Assembly: GCA_026224825.1 (NCBI GenBank)
Contig: JAMFRO010000093.1
Span: 68,946 to 110,141, forward strand
Direction of reading: 5' to 3'
Source of the DNA: a bacterium
GTDB taxonomy: Bacteria > Pseudomonadota > Alphaproteobacteria > Acetobacterales > Acetobacteraceae
DNA length: 41,196 bases
The translations under genes were made by a program, and so were the position numbers. Position 1 is the stretch's first letter. The number at the start of each line of letters is the position of its first letter. Of this stretch, positions 7,937 through 15,689 are shown in pieces. A model generated the notes under the pieces. It made no database searches, was not told where the DNA came from, and saw only the letters and a program-made list of their open reading frames with translations.

Positions 7937-8613
7937 TGCGCCGCTTTTTAGCTCCCGTCCTGGCGCTCAGCCTCCTGGGCACCGCCGCTCACGCGGAGGA
8001 CAAACTCTCCCCCCTGCATTTCCAAAGCCAGGGCCCGCTCGGCACCATCGACAAAGCCGCCGCCCAGCGCGGCTATCAGGTCTACGCCACCGTCTGCGCC
8101 GGCTGCCATGCCGCCAGCGGCGTGCATTACCGCGATCTCGAAGCCCTCGGCCTGACGCCTGACCAGGCCGCCGGCGAAGCCGCCGCCGCTGGCGGTACGC
8201 TGGACTCGCCCCTGAAAGGTGCCGCCCCGCAGACCAGCGGTGCCATCCCGCCCAACCTCACCAGCATCGTCGCCGAGCGCCACGGCACGGACTACATCTA
8301 CAGTTTCCTCACCGGCTTCGGCACCGCGCCGGATGGCGTCACGCTCCTACCCGGCCATAGCTACAACGCGGCCTTCCCAGGCTTTGAGACCGCCATGCCC
8401 AACATCCTGCACGACGGTGCGGTCACCTATGCCGACGGCACTAAAGCCACCACCGCGCAGGAAGCCTCCGACGTCGCCGAGTTCCTAACCTGGACCGCGG
8501 ACCCCAACCTCGATGCCCGCCACCAGATCGGCTTCCGCGCCGTCATCTTCTTCGGCTTCCTCGCCATCATCGCCATCGCCTCCAAGCGCAAAGTGTGGCG
8601 CGAGACAATCTGA
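7936..8613 (+). CDS. petC: cytochrome c1 subunit
   Basis: The 225-residue protein has a signal peptide (MRRFLAPVLALSLLGTAAHA), a heme c site CAGCH at residues 54-58, the axial-ligand segment AAFPGFETAMPNIL, and a C-terminal transmembrane anchor (VIFFGFLAIIAIASKRKVW). All of these match functional cytochrome c1, in contrast to the altered Rieske and cytochrome b upstream. It starts in a TAATG overlap with petB. The protein would sit in the periplasm and pass electrons to soluble or oxidase-bound cytochrome c. Confidence 0.93.
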   Translation: MRRFLAPVLALSLLGTAAHAEDKLSPLHFQSQGPLGTIDKAAAQRGYQVYATVCAGCHAASGVHYRDLEALGLTPDQAAGEAAAAGGTLDSPLKGAAPQTSGAIPPNLTSIVAERHGTDYIYSFLTGFGTAPDGVTLLPGHSYNAAFPGFETAMPNILHDGAVTYADGTKATTAQEASDVAEFLTWTADPNLDARHQIGFRAVIFFGFLAIIAIASKRKVWRETI

Positions 8614-9176
8614 CCCCCCTAGACGAACTAACAACGGCGGCGCGAGGATGCACAATCTGCGCCGCCGTTCTGCCTTTAGGCCCCCGCCCAGTATTCCGCG
8701 CCACCCCCACCGCCAAACTGCTGGTCATCTCCCAAGCCCCCGGCACCAAAGTCCATGCCTCCGGCCTGCCGTTTGACGACGCTTCCGGCGACCGCCTGCG
8801 CGACTGGATGAGCATCACAAGCGAAACATTCTACGATGCCACAAAACTCAACTTCATGCCCATGGGCTTCTGCTACCCCGGCCGGCTGAAGAACGGCGGC
8901 GACGCCCCGCCACGCCCCGAATGCGCGCCAGCATGGCACGAAAAATTCCTGGCGCTCCTACCGCAACTGGAACTAATCCTCCTCGTCGGCGGCTACGCCC
9001 AAAAACGCTACCTCGGCAAAGCCAGCATGACGGAAAACGTCCGCGCCGGGGCAGGGGGCAAATTTCTGCCCCTGCCACACCCAAGCTGGCGCACCAGCGG
9101 CTGGGAAAAGCAAAACCCCTGGTTCGGTGAGGAAGTTCTGCCGCACCTAAAATCCGAAGTCGCCCGTCTGACCTGA
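8595..9176 (+). CDS. uracil-DNA glycosylase superfamily protein (Fe-S type)
   Basis: This 193-residue protein has motif A-like SQAPGTKVHASGLPFDDASG (residues 46-65) and the late HPSWRTSG motif of uracil-DNA glycosylases. Four cysteines (19, 22, 93, 110) are spaced as in the [4Fe-4S] family 4/5 enzymes. It could excise uracil or a related lesion from DNA. Motif A differs from the usual GEAPG, so the exact substrate is uncertain. The GTG start overlaps the end of petC by 19 bp; translational coupling is likely, but a functional link to respiration is not implied. Confidence 0.75.
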   Translation: MARDNLTPLDELTTAARGCTICAAVLPLGPRPVFRATPTAKLLVISQAPGTKVHASGLPFDDASGDRLRDWMSITSETFYDATKLNFMPMGFCYPGRLKNGGDAPPRPECAPAWHEKFLALLPQLELILLVGGYAQKRYLGKASMTENVRAGAGGKFLPLPHPSWRTSGWEKQNPWFGEEVLPHLKSEVARLT

Positions 9177-9186
9177 AACTTCCCCG

Positions 9187-9254
9187 TTATTACGACACCC
9201 GCGAAAACGGGGGAAGCAACCCATCTTTCAGGCTGTGCCCAGAAAGATGGATTG
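9187..9254. repeat. two-hairpin dispersed repeat, copy E
   Basis: A weak CCCGC-GAAAA-CGGGGG hairpin is followed by GGAAG and a larger hairpin with arms CAACCCATCTTTC (9217-9229) and GAAAGATGGATTG (9242-9254). The same two-hairpin unit occurs at 19491-19557. Both copies lie between convergent gene ends. It resembles the common GTCATTGCGA-type intergenic repeat. Confidence 0.75.
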
Positions 9255-9282
9255 CCTCGCTGCACTAGCAATGCCACCACAT

Positions 9283-9317
9283 AAAAAAACCCCGGCAGTC
9301 TCCTGCCGGGGTTTTCC
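9283..9317. terminator. bidirectional intrinsic terminator
   Basis: A strong hairpin ACCCCGGCAG-TCTC-CTGCCGGGGT is flanked by AAAAAAA on the left and TTTT on the right, so it can act on both strands. It lies between the glycosylase gene and the ompA-like gene, which converge here. Confidence 0.9.
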
Positions 9318-9332
9318 GTAAATCCCGCAGGA

Positions 9333-10403
9333 TTAGTGCAGCACGATCTCAACACGCCGGTTCTGCGGCTCACGCACACCCGGCCCGGTCGCCACCAGCA
9401 GATGCGTCTCACCATAAGCATGGATCTCGATCTCCGATTCCGGAACCCCATCCTTCACCAACGCCGCCGCAACGGACTTGGCGCGGCGCTCAGACAGACC
9501 CTGGTTATAATCAGCCGTACCCGAAGTATCGGTATAACCCGACACATCCAGCGTGGTCACGCTGGCGGTCTTGCTGTCGGACGCCGCTTCCGCAATAATC
9601 TGCGCCGCGCGCGCGCTCACATCCGCCTTATCCCAATCAAAGAACACCAGGAACGTGCGGGCCGGCAGCGGGGCCGCCGGCGGTGCAACCGCATACGGCG
9701 CCTGAGCAATCGGCGGGGCCGGCGGCTGCGGCTGGAACAACTGGTAGCGCAGCCCAACGAGGATCGTATGGCTGATGGTCTTGCCGGCATCCAGCCTGGC
9801 CGACACAAAGTCGTCGCTGTACTGATAATGGCGCGTCTGCACCAACTGCGTGAAGCGATATTCACCAGTGATGGCCAGGCCCGGCACGTTGGGCACATCA
9901 TAGGAGATACCCGCGATCACATCATAAGCAACGCTGCCGGCCGAGCCGGAAATATTCTGGTCGTTGCTATGCAGGCTCAGCTTCTGCCACTGATAACCGG
10001 CACCGGCGCCGAGATAGGGGACAACCGGGAAGTTCACCGGGAAATCATACAGCCCGTTGAGGAACACACCATAGGTGCTCGCGGAGCCATCGGAATTATT
10101 CCCGCCATTATGATAGAAATTACCGCCGACCTGCACGCGAAAACCGTTGCCGAAGCCGTAACCAACGTCGCCCACGCCGGCAAAAGCGGGTTTGTAGGTG
10201 ATCTTGCCTTGAACAGAGGCACCGGCAAGGACGAAGGTCGACGGATTCAGCGAGGTGACCGGGCCGGACGATACGCTCGTATCCTGCTGAATGCTGGTGC
10301 CGAAACCGGCAGAGATATAGGGGCCGCTCACCGGCGTCGCCGCATGGGCGGCAAGCGGCAAGGCAAGGCAGGTCGCGGCGGCAAGCAGAGTACGCAGTGT
10401 CAT
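9333..10403 (-). CDS. OmpA-family outer membrane protein
   Basis: The 356-residue protein has a signal peptide (MTLRTLLAAATCLALPLAAHA), an eight-strand-like beta-barrel domain (GPYISAGFGTSIQ ... VPYLGAGAGYQWQ ... LVGLRYQLF), a Pro/Ala linker and a C-terminal OmpA peptidoglycan-binding domain. That last domain includes FFDWDKADVSARAAQII, DVSGYTDTSGTADYN and LSERRAKSVAAAL. It anchors the outer membrane to the cell wall. The ATG at 10401-10403 has GAGGGAC upstream. An upstream in-frame TTG is less likely. Confidence 0.92.
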   Translation of the reverse strand: MTLRTLLAAATCLALPLAAHAATPVSGPYISAGFGTSIQQDTSVSSGPVTSLNPSTFVLAGASVQGKITYKPAFAGVGDVGYGFGNGFRVQVGGNFYHNGGNNSDGSASTYGVFLNGLYDFPVNFPVVPYLGAGAGYQWQKLSLHSNDQNISGSAGSVAYDVIAGISYDVPNVPGLAITGEYRFTQLVQTRHYQYSDDFVSARLDAGKTISHTILVGLRYQLFQPQPPAPPIAQAPYAVAPPAAPLPARTFLVFFDWDKADVSARAAQIIAEAASDSKTASVTTLDVSGYTDTSGTADYNQGLSERRAKSVAAALVKDGVPESEIEIHAYGETHLLVATGPGVREPQNRRVEIVLH

Positions 10404-10530
10404 GATGTCCCTCAAGGATTATTGTTACGGTGAAGCCAACATCTCCCTACCCGGTTCCACCGCGCAAGCAAGAGGGGTATGCCGTAAACCGCAACTATCA
10501 CCCAACTGTGGCGCGCGAGACACGGCACGG

Positions 10531-11199
10531 TTACCCCCGCAACGAGGCCAACCCGCGCAAGGCATTGCCATCCGCATCAAAATTCTCCGGCGCGAGCCAC
10601 GCCAGCATGGCATCCCGGCGCGATGGCCATTCCGCCTGTGTAATGGAATACATCGCGGTATCCCTCTCACGCCCCTTCACCACCATATGCGCCCGCAGCG
10701 TACCCTCATAGCTGAACCCCAGCCGGTCGGCCGCCCGGCGCGAAGCCTCATTCAGAGCGTTGCACTTCCAAACCAACCGCCGGTAGCCCAATTCATCAGC
10801 GGCATGGCGCAGCAGCAAAAACATCGCCTCCGTCGCCGCCCGCGTACGCTGCAGCTCCGCCCCAAACCATATGTTCCCCAGTTCGATCGCGGCATTCCCC
10901 GGCTCGATATTCATCAGGCTCAACCAGCCCACCGCCCGCCCGATCGTCACCGGCCGCACCGCCCAGAAAGCAGCCTCAGGCAGCGCGCAATGCCCGGCGA
11001 TAAACCCGTCCACCTCCGCCCGCCGCGTGAACGGGCCGTAGGACATATAGGCGAAACTCTCGCCCGTATGCTGCGCCGCCTCAAACAGCTCCGCCCCATG
11101 CCGCCGCTGCAACGGCTCCAGCGACACGCGCTTACCCAATATCTTTTCCCGCGCAGGCAAAGGGCGCGGCCATGCATCAACTTCGGGGCCGAGGTTCAT
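10531..11199 (-). CDS. GNAT acetyltransferase, RimJ/RimL-like
   Basis: The 222-residue protein has a GNAT fold of the ribosomal-protein alanine acetyltransferase type. Visible pieces are VSLEPLQRRHGAELF, the acetyl-CoA-side ELGNIWFGAELQRTRAATEA, and the C-terminal WKCNALNEASRRAADRLGF-YEGTLR. Many members of this branch acetylate small molecules or protein N termini; the substrate here is unknown. It lies 9 bp after hldE on the same strand, so the two are likely cotranscribed. Confidence 0.85.
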   Translation of the reverse strand: MNLGPEVDAWPRPLPAREKILGKRVSLEPLQRRHGAELFEAAQHTGESFAYMSYGPFTRRAEVDGFIAGHCALPEAAFWAVRPVTIGRAVGWLSLMNIEPGNAAIELGNIWFGAELQRTRAATEAMFLLLRHAADELGYRRLVWKCNALNEASRRAADRLGFSYEGTLRAHMVVKGRERDTAMYSITQAEWPSRRDAMLAWLAPENFDADGNALRGLASLRG

Positions 11200-11208
11200 G
11201 CGCCCGCC

Positions 11209-12669
11209 CTACCCACGCAACCGCGCCAGCGTCGCCGTGGTGCTATGCCCTGGCAGCAACTGCGCCAAAGCCACAGCCCCACCCCAGCTCTCCACCAGCT
11301 CCGCGCCCACCACCGTCTCACGCGTATAATCAGCACCCTTGATCAGCACATCCGGCTTAATCTGCTTTATCAGTTCAATCGGCGTGTCCTCCTCAAACAG
11401 GCACACCATATCCACACTCGCCAGCGAGGCCAGCACCGCCGCCCGCGCCGCTTCCCCCTGCGCCGGGCGCGTCGGCCCTTTAAGCCGCTGCACCGAGCTA
11501 TCGGCGTTAATCCCCACAATCAGCCGGTCGCACATCGCCCGGCATTGCTCCAGCAGATGCACATGCCCCGGATGCAGCAAATCAAAGCAGCCATTGGTGA
11601 ACCCCACCTTGTAGCCGCGCATGCGCCAGCGCTCCGCATGCTCCGCCGCCGCCGCCGGTGTCACCACCTTCTGCAACGCCCCCGTCGCCGGTGCGATCGC
11701 CTCCAGAATATCGCTGGGCCGTGCCACAGCCGTCCCCACCTTGCCCACCACAATCCCACTCGCGATATTCGCCAGCCGCGCCGCCTCCGCCAACGGCACC
11801 TCAGCCGCAAGTGCCGCCGCCAACGTCGCCGCCGCCGTATCGCCGCAGCCGGACACGTCAAACACCTCTTTCGCCTCAGCCGGATAATGCCGGATCTCAT
11901 GCGGCGTAATCAGGCTCATCCCATCCTCGGCCCGCGTCACCAGCACCGCGCCAAACTCATAGCGCGCAATAAGAACCTGCGCCGCCGCCACAATCCCGGC
12001 CTCGCTATCCACATTCAACCCGGTCGCCTCATGCAGCTCCTTGCGGTTCGGCTTCACCACATCGGCACCCCGATAGCGTTCCCAATCCCGCCCCTTAGGG
12101 TCCACGATAATCTTGCGCCCCAACTGCTTCGCACCCGCGATCAGCGCGCGGCACACCGCCTCGCTCAAAACACCCTTCCGGTAATCCGAGAGCACGGTCA
12201 CCGTCGTCGCCGCCATCGCATCCAGGGCGATCCGTACCAGCCTATCCGCCAGCTTCGGCGGCAGCTCCACCGTCTCTTCCCTATCGGCCCGTATAAGATG
12301 CTGCCCCTGCGCGATATACCGCGTCTTCAACGTCGTGGTCCGCCCGCTATGCACCAGCAGCCAGGGCTCCACGCGCTCCTGCCCGCCCACCAGCCCGGTC
12401 AGATCCGAGCCCGCCTGGTCATCCCCTACCACCGAAACAAACGCCGCCGCCGCATCCAGGGCAATGAGATTGCGCACCACATTCCCCGCCCCGCCCGGCA
12501 TCGCCACCTCGCGCGTCACGGTCAATATCGGCACCGGCGCCTCCGGGCTCACGCGGGTGACCGTACCGTAAACATAGCGGTCGAGCATCGCATCGCCCAC
12601 CACCAGCACGCTGGCGCGGTTAAATCTTTTCACATAATGGGCGAGATCGTGCTGAGCATCTGCAGTCAT
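11209..12669 (-). CDS. hldE: bifunctional heptose-7-phosphate kinase / heptose-1-phosphate adenylyltransferase
   Basis: The 486-residue fusion has two domains. The N-terminal ribokinase-like kinase has VVGDAMLDRYVYGTVTRVSPEAPVP and the catalytic DVSGCGDTAAATLAAAL. The C-terminal nucleotidyltransferase has VGFTNGCFDLLHPGHVHLLEQ. It makes ADP-glycero-manno-heptose for the lipopolysaccharide inner core. I start at MTADAQHD (12667-12669); no good ribosome site is visible, and longer in-frame starts exist up to 12717. It is divergent from hslO. Confidence 0.94.
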   Translation of the reverse strand: MTADAQHDLAHYVKRFNRASVLVVGDAMLDRYVYGTVTRVSPEAPVPILTVTREVAMPGGAGNVVRNLIALDAAAAFVSVVGDDQAGSDLTGLVGGQERVEPWLLVHSGRTTTLKTRYIAQGQHLIRADREETVELPPKLADRLVRIALDAMAATTVTVLSDYRKGVLSEAVCRALIAGAKQLGRKIIVDPKGRDWERYRGADVVKPNRKELHEATGLNVDSEAGIVAAAQVLIARYEFGAVLVTRAEDGMSLITPHEIRHYPAEAKEVFDVSGCGDTAAATLAAALAAEVPLAEAARLANIASGIVVGKVGTAVARPSDILEAIAPATGALQKVVTPAAAAEHAERWRMRGYKVGFTNGCFDLLHPGHVHLLEQCRAMCDRLIVGINADSSVQRLKGPTRPAQGEAARAAVLASLASVDMVCLFEEDTPIELIKQIKPDVLIKGADYTRETVVGAELVESWGGAVALAQLLPGHSTTATLARLRG

Positions 12670-12765
12670 GGAGGAAACCGCTAACCTGCCGTGCTGCTTC
12701 TGGCAACGGCAGCGCAAGCCGCGGCTTCTGGCAACAGGACCAAAACATGCTTATCTGTGGCTGCC

Positions 12766-13713
12766 ATGACCGAAATCCCCGCCTTCCTCGATTCAACCCG
12801 CCCGCAGGTGCCCGATCTCGCGGTTCCGCGCGGCATCACACCCTTCTATCTGCCCGACCAGCCCGTACGCGGCCGCCTCGTCCGCCTCGGGCCCCTGGCC
12901 GCCACGCTGCTCTCGCGCCACAACCACAGCCCGCCCGTAAAAGCCTTGCTCGGCCAGGCCCTGGCTCTGGCGGCGGCCCTCGCCACCGCGCTTAAATTCA
13001 AAGGCTCCTTCTCCGTCCAGGCGCGCGGCAACGGCCCCGTGCCCATGCTCCTGGCCGATTGCACGGATAGCGGGGCCCTGCGCGGCTACGCCCGGGTGGA
13101 TGACGAGACCGCCATCACCCCGGAGAGCACCGCCAGCGCCATGCTGGGCTCGGGCTACCTCGCCTTCACCGTCGACTTAGGCCTGGAGCACGACCCGCAG
13201 CAGGGCATCGTCTCGCTGGAGGGCGGTACGCTCGCCGCCATGGCCGAGCATTATTTCACCCAATCCGAGCAATTGCCCGCCCGCGTGTTCCTGGCGGCGG
13301 CGGAAACCCCACAAGGCTGGCGCGCCTCCGCTCTGGTGCTGGAGCGCGTGGCCGGGGCAGGGGGCATCGACCCGGACATGCCCGAGGAGATGCAGGAGGA
13401 GGCCTGGCGCACCGCCACCATCCTGGCCGAGACCATCACGGCGGACGAGCTGCTGGACGATTCCCTCACGCCCGAACGCCTGCTCTACCGCCTGTTCCAT
13501 GGCGAGGGTGTCGCCGTCGCCAAGCCGCGCCCCTTAAGCTTCGGCTGCCGCTGCTCCCGCTCCCGCCTCTCCGGCATCCTCGAAGGTTTCCCGTCCGACG
13601 ATCTCGACCACATGGCGGTCGAGGGCGACATCGTGATGACCTGCGAATTCTGCAATTTCGACTTCCACTTCCCGCGCGACACCATCGCCGGCCGCCCCGA
13701 AACCAAGGCATGA
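12766..13713 (+). CDS. hslO: Hsp33 family redox-regulated chaperone
   Basis: The 315-residue protein shows the Hsp33 core (RLGPLAATLLSRHNHSPPVKALLGQALALAAALATALKFKG, then VPMLLADCTDSGALRGYAR). It ends in a zinc-binding redox switch with CRC and CEFC pairs near the C terminus. When oxidised, Hsp33 loses zinc and becomes a holdase for unfolding proteins. The start is taken at MTEIPAFLD; a 25-codon longer frame exists but its leader is not family-like. It overlaps the start of the next lipoprotein gene. Confidence 0.93.
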   Translation: MTEIPAFLDSTRPQVPDLAVPRGITPFYLPDQPVRGRLVRLGPLAATLLSRHNHSPPVKALLGQALALAAALATALKFKGSFSVQARGNGPVPMLLADCTDSGALRGYARVDDETAITPESTASAMLGSGYLAFTVDLGLEHDPQQGIVSLEGGTLAAMAEHYFTQSEQLPARVFLAAAETPQGWRASALVLERVAGAGGIDPDMPEEMQEEAWRTATILAETITADELLDDSLTPERLLYRLFHGEGVAVAKPRPLSFGCRCSRSRLSGILEGFPSDDLDHMAVEGDIVMTCEFCNFDFHFPRDTIAGRPETKA

Positions 13714-13718
13714 GATAT

Positions 13719-14537
13719 ATGAACAAGATACCTATGAACAAGGTTTTGGCACTTCTCTCCGTGCTCGCCCTCACCGCCTGTGCCTCCACCCCCTCACCCC
13801 AGGCGGTGTTCAAACCGCTCGATTATTCCTACCTGCGGCCGATCAGCTTCAAGGTCGCCAACCTCAACGTGGTGAACAATTACACCCCCGGCCCGGATGA
13901 GACCCAGCTCAACGCCAACAACCCGGCCCCGCCCGCCGCCACGCTGCTGACCATGCTGAACCAGCGCATGCAGCCCTCCGGCCAGCCCGGCAACGCCACC
14001 ATCACCGTGCAGGTGGCCAGCATCACGCAATCCGGCGGCATGCTCAACGGCCAGATGACGGTGGACATCAACCTCACCAGCGCCGACGGCCGCAGCACCG
14101 GCTTCGCCGAAGCCTCCGTCTCCGCCAGCCAGACCGCGCCTGATTCCGATGCCGACACCCCGGCCGCTCTCTATCAGATGACCGGCAAGCTGATGGACGC
14201 GATCAACGTCCAGCTCCCCTATCAGATCGCGCATAACATCCCGAGCTGGGTCGCCTGGACCACGCCTGGTGCCGCGGCCCAGCCCGCCGCCGGTGCAGCC
14301 TCCGGCGGCATCCAGGCCACGCCGCTCTCGGCACCCGGCGGCGCAGCCGCTTCTTTACCTGTAGGCAGCGCAGCGGCCACCTTACCTATAGGCAGCACGG
14401 GCACTACCACCACCACGACGACCACAACGACCACGCCCGGCGCGCCCGTGCCCCTAGCACCCGCGCCTGCCGGCGCCATGCCCGCCACCGGCAATCTCAT
14501 CCCGCCCGGCTACCCCGGCGCCCCCACCGCGCCATGA
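13719..14537 (+). CDS. lipoprotein with low-complexity Ala/Thr/Pro tail
   Basis: The protein is about 272 residues. A lipoprotein signal (MNKVLALLSVLALTAC) has its lipid-anchor Cys in LTAC-AS. The central part (FKPLDYSYLRPISFKVANLNVV ... ITVQVASITQSGGMLNGQMTVDINLTSADG) is folded-looking but of no family I recognise. The tail has repeated LP(V/I)GS units and an uninterrupted threonine run coded near 14402-14436. ATGs at 13710, 13719 and 13734 are all possible starts. It overlaps hslO and shares four bases with the downstream cupin gene, so the three form one operon. Function unknown; an envelope role is likely. Confidence 0.75.
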   Translation: MNKIPMNKVLALLSVLALTACASTPSPQAVFKPLDYSYLRPISFKVANLNVVNNYTPGPDETQLNANNPAPPAATLLTMLNQRMQPSGQPGNATITVQVASITQSGGMLNGQMTVDINLTSADGRSTGFAEASVSASQTAPDSDADTPAALYQMTGKLMDAINVQLPYQIAHNIPSWVAWTTPGAAAQPAAGAASGGIQATPLSAPGGAAASLPVGSAAATLPIGSTGTTTTTTTTTTTPGAPVPLAPAPAGAMPATGNLIPPGYPGAPTAP

Positions 14538-14890
14538 CCGCCTTGCACCTGCTCCCCGCCTCCGCCGAGGCCCCGTGGGAGGACATCCCCGCCGATAGGC
14601 TACTGTCCGGCACCCCGCGCACCCGCACCGTCACCCTCTACGAGTCTGCCTACGATTCTGGGGCGCAAAAACTCTATGCCGGCGAATGGGAAGCCACTGC
14701 CGGCAAATGGCGCATCGCCTACACCGAATGGGAATACGTCCAGGTCATTTCCGGCACCTGCATCCTGCAGGGCGATGACGGCACCAGAATCGAGGCCGGC
14801 CCAGGGCAAAAATTCGTCATAGAGCCCGGTTTCACCGGAACCTGGGAGGTCCTGGAGCACATGCGCAAATCCTGGGTCATCCGCGAATAG
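14534..14890 (+). CDS. cupin-domain protein
   Basis: This 118-residue single cupin barrel has AYTEWEYVQVISGTCILQGDDGT and AGPGQKFVIEPGFTGTWEVLE. The pattern matches the EutQ/ureidoglycine-aminohydrolase-like cupins (the DUF861 type), small proteins usually of unknown substrate. Few metal-binding histidines are present, so it may bind a ligand rather than catalyse. It overlaps the lipoprotein stop (ATGA). Confidence 0.8.
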   Translation: MTALHLLPASAEAPWEDIPADRLLSGTPRTRTVTLYESAYDSGAQKLYAGEWEATAGKWRIAYTEWEYVQVISGTCILQGDDGTRIEAGPGQKFVIEPGFTGTWEVLEHMRKSWVIRE

Positions 14891-14974
14891 CAGCTCCCCC
14901 CCTATTCCGCTTGACGTTCCGCCCCGGCCCGGCTAGACCGCGCCCTTCTTCGAACTCCTTTGTTTTTGGACACC

Positions 14975-15247
14975 ATGGCCAATATTGCATCCGCTGAAAA
15001 ACGCATCCGTCAGACCGTCAAGCGCACGGCGCGCAACAAAGCGCGCAAATCGCGCGTCCACTCCGCCATCCGCAAGGTTGAGGAAGCCGTCGCCGCCGGC
15101 AACAAGCCCGCCGCTCTGGCAGCCCTCACCGCTGCCCAGCCGGAGCTGCAGCGCGCTGTCGGTAAGGGCGTGCTGAAGCTCAACACCGTATCGCGCAAGT
15201 TGTCGCGCCTCTCGGCCAGCGTCAAAGCTGTCGCCCCCGCAGCGTAA
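14975..15247 (+). CDS. rpsT: 30S ribosomal protein S20
   Basis: The 90-residue basic protein has the S20 signature [17 protein letters not shown] with [18 protein letters not shown]. It binds 16S rRNA early in 30S assembly. The ATG at 14975 (TTTTTGGA upstream) gives the exact family N terminus. Alphaproteobacteria commonly place rpsT directly before dnaA, as here, and a strong terminator follows. Confidence 0.97.
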   Translation: MANIASAEKRIRQTVKRTARNKARKSRVHSAIRKVEEAVAAGNKPAALAALTAAQPELQRAVGKGVLKLNTVSRKLSRLSASVKAVAPAA

Positions 15248-15689
15248 CACGCTGTCTGGCTGGCAGCCTAACACGCTGCCACCATGGCGCTGTAACATTG
15301 CGCCCACTGGACGTTGCAACGCCCAGTACTAAAAACGAGACAATATTCGCGCCGCTGTCATTCTGTCGTAACACAGATATGACAGCGGCGCTTTTTGTTG
15401 CGTTCGGCGATGTTGCCGCCCTGTAATGTAAATTTTCTATTCACGAAGACAAAATTCATTAAACCATTGAATTTGCTTCTTTATCTCCGTGATACAGCCA
15501 CTTGCCCCCCAACACCAAACTATTTCTACGCTTGCGCAAGGCAGCCGTTTAGCCTTACTGTCCGAGCCTCAAGTTACCATTGACCATCGTCTCTTTTATG
15601 AGAGAGTTAAAGCTGGAGTAAGGCTTTTTCTCGATCGGGGAGCTTTGTGTCGAAGTTAGGCGTCGGTGGTACGGTAAGGGGGATGCGGG
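15248..15689. other. 442-bp rpsT-dnaA spacer
   Basis: It begins with two TAACACGCTG direct repeats about 20 bp apart and the rpsT terminator (15349-15396). About 290 bp of A/T-richer DNA follow, which must contain the dnaA promoter. I looked for DnaA boxes close to TTATCCACA and found no convincing cluster, so the spacer does not look like a replication origin. No small gene is supported. Confidence 0.6.
15349..15396 (+). terminator. rpsT intrinsic terminator
   Basis: A 13-bp perfect stem (GCGCCGCTGTCAT with ATGACAGCGGCGC) closes a 17-base loop and is followed at once by TTTTT. It is a textbook rho-independent terminator for rpsT. Confidence 0.92.

Noticed and set aside
10402..12684. A 760-codon plus-strand frame across the GNAT and hldE genes
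   Set aside because: It is a shadow of the real minus-strand genes in high-G+C DNA. The translation is Arg/His/Pro-rich with no domain, while hldE and the GNAT gene have clear motifs.
12694..12740. Direct repeat GCTTCTGGCAAC in the hldE-hslO gap
   Set aside because: Two short copies only, in a normal divergent spacer with no matching flanks or symmetry. It could be chance.
14402..14436. Thr-coding repeat tract as a phase-variation switch
   Set aside because: Codons alternate among ACC, ACG and ACA in whole-codon units, so slippage would not shift the frame. It is an ordinary low-complexity tail.
15397..15689. Possible replication origin next to dnaA
   Set aside because: No cluster of DnaA boxes near TTATCCACA and no dense GATC or A/T 13-mer array. 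The composition switch is 10 kb away.
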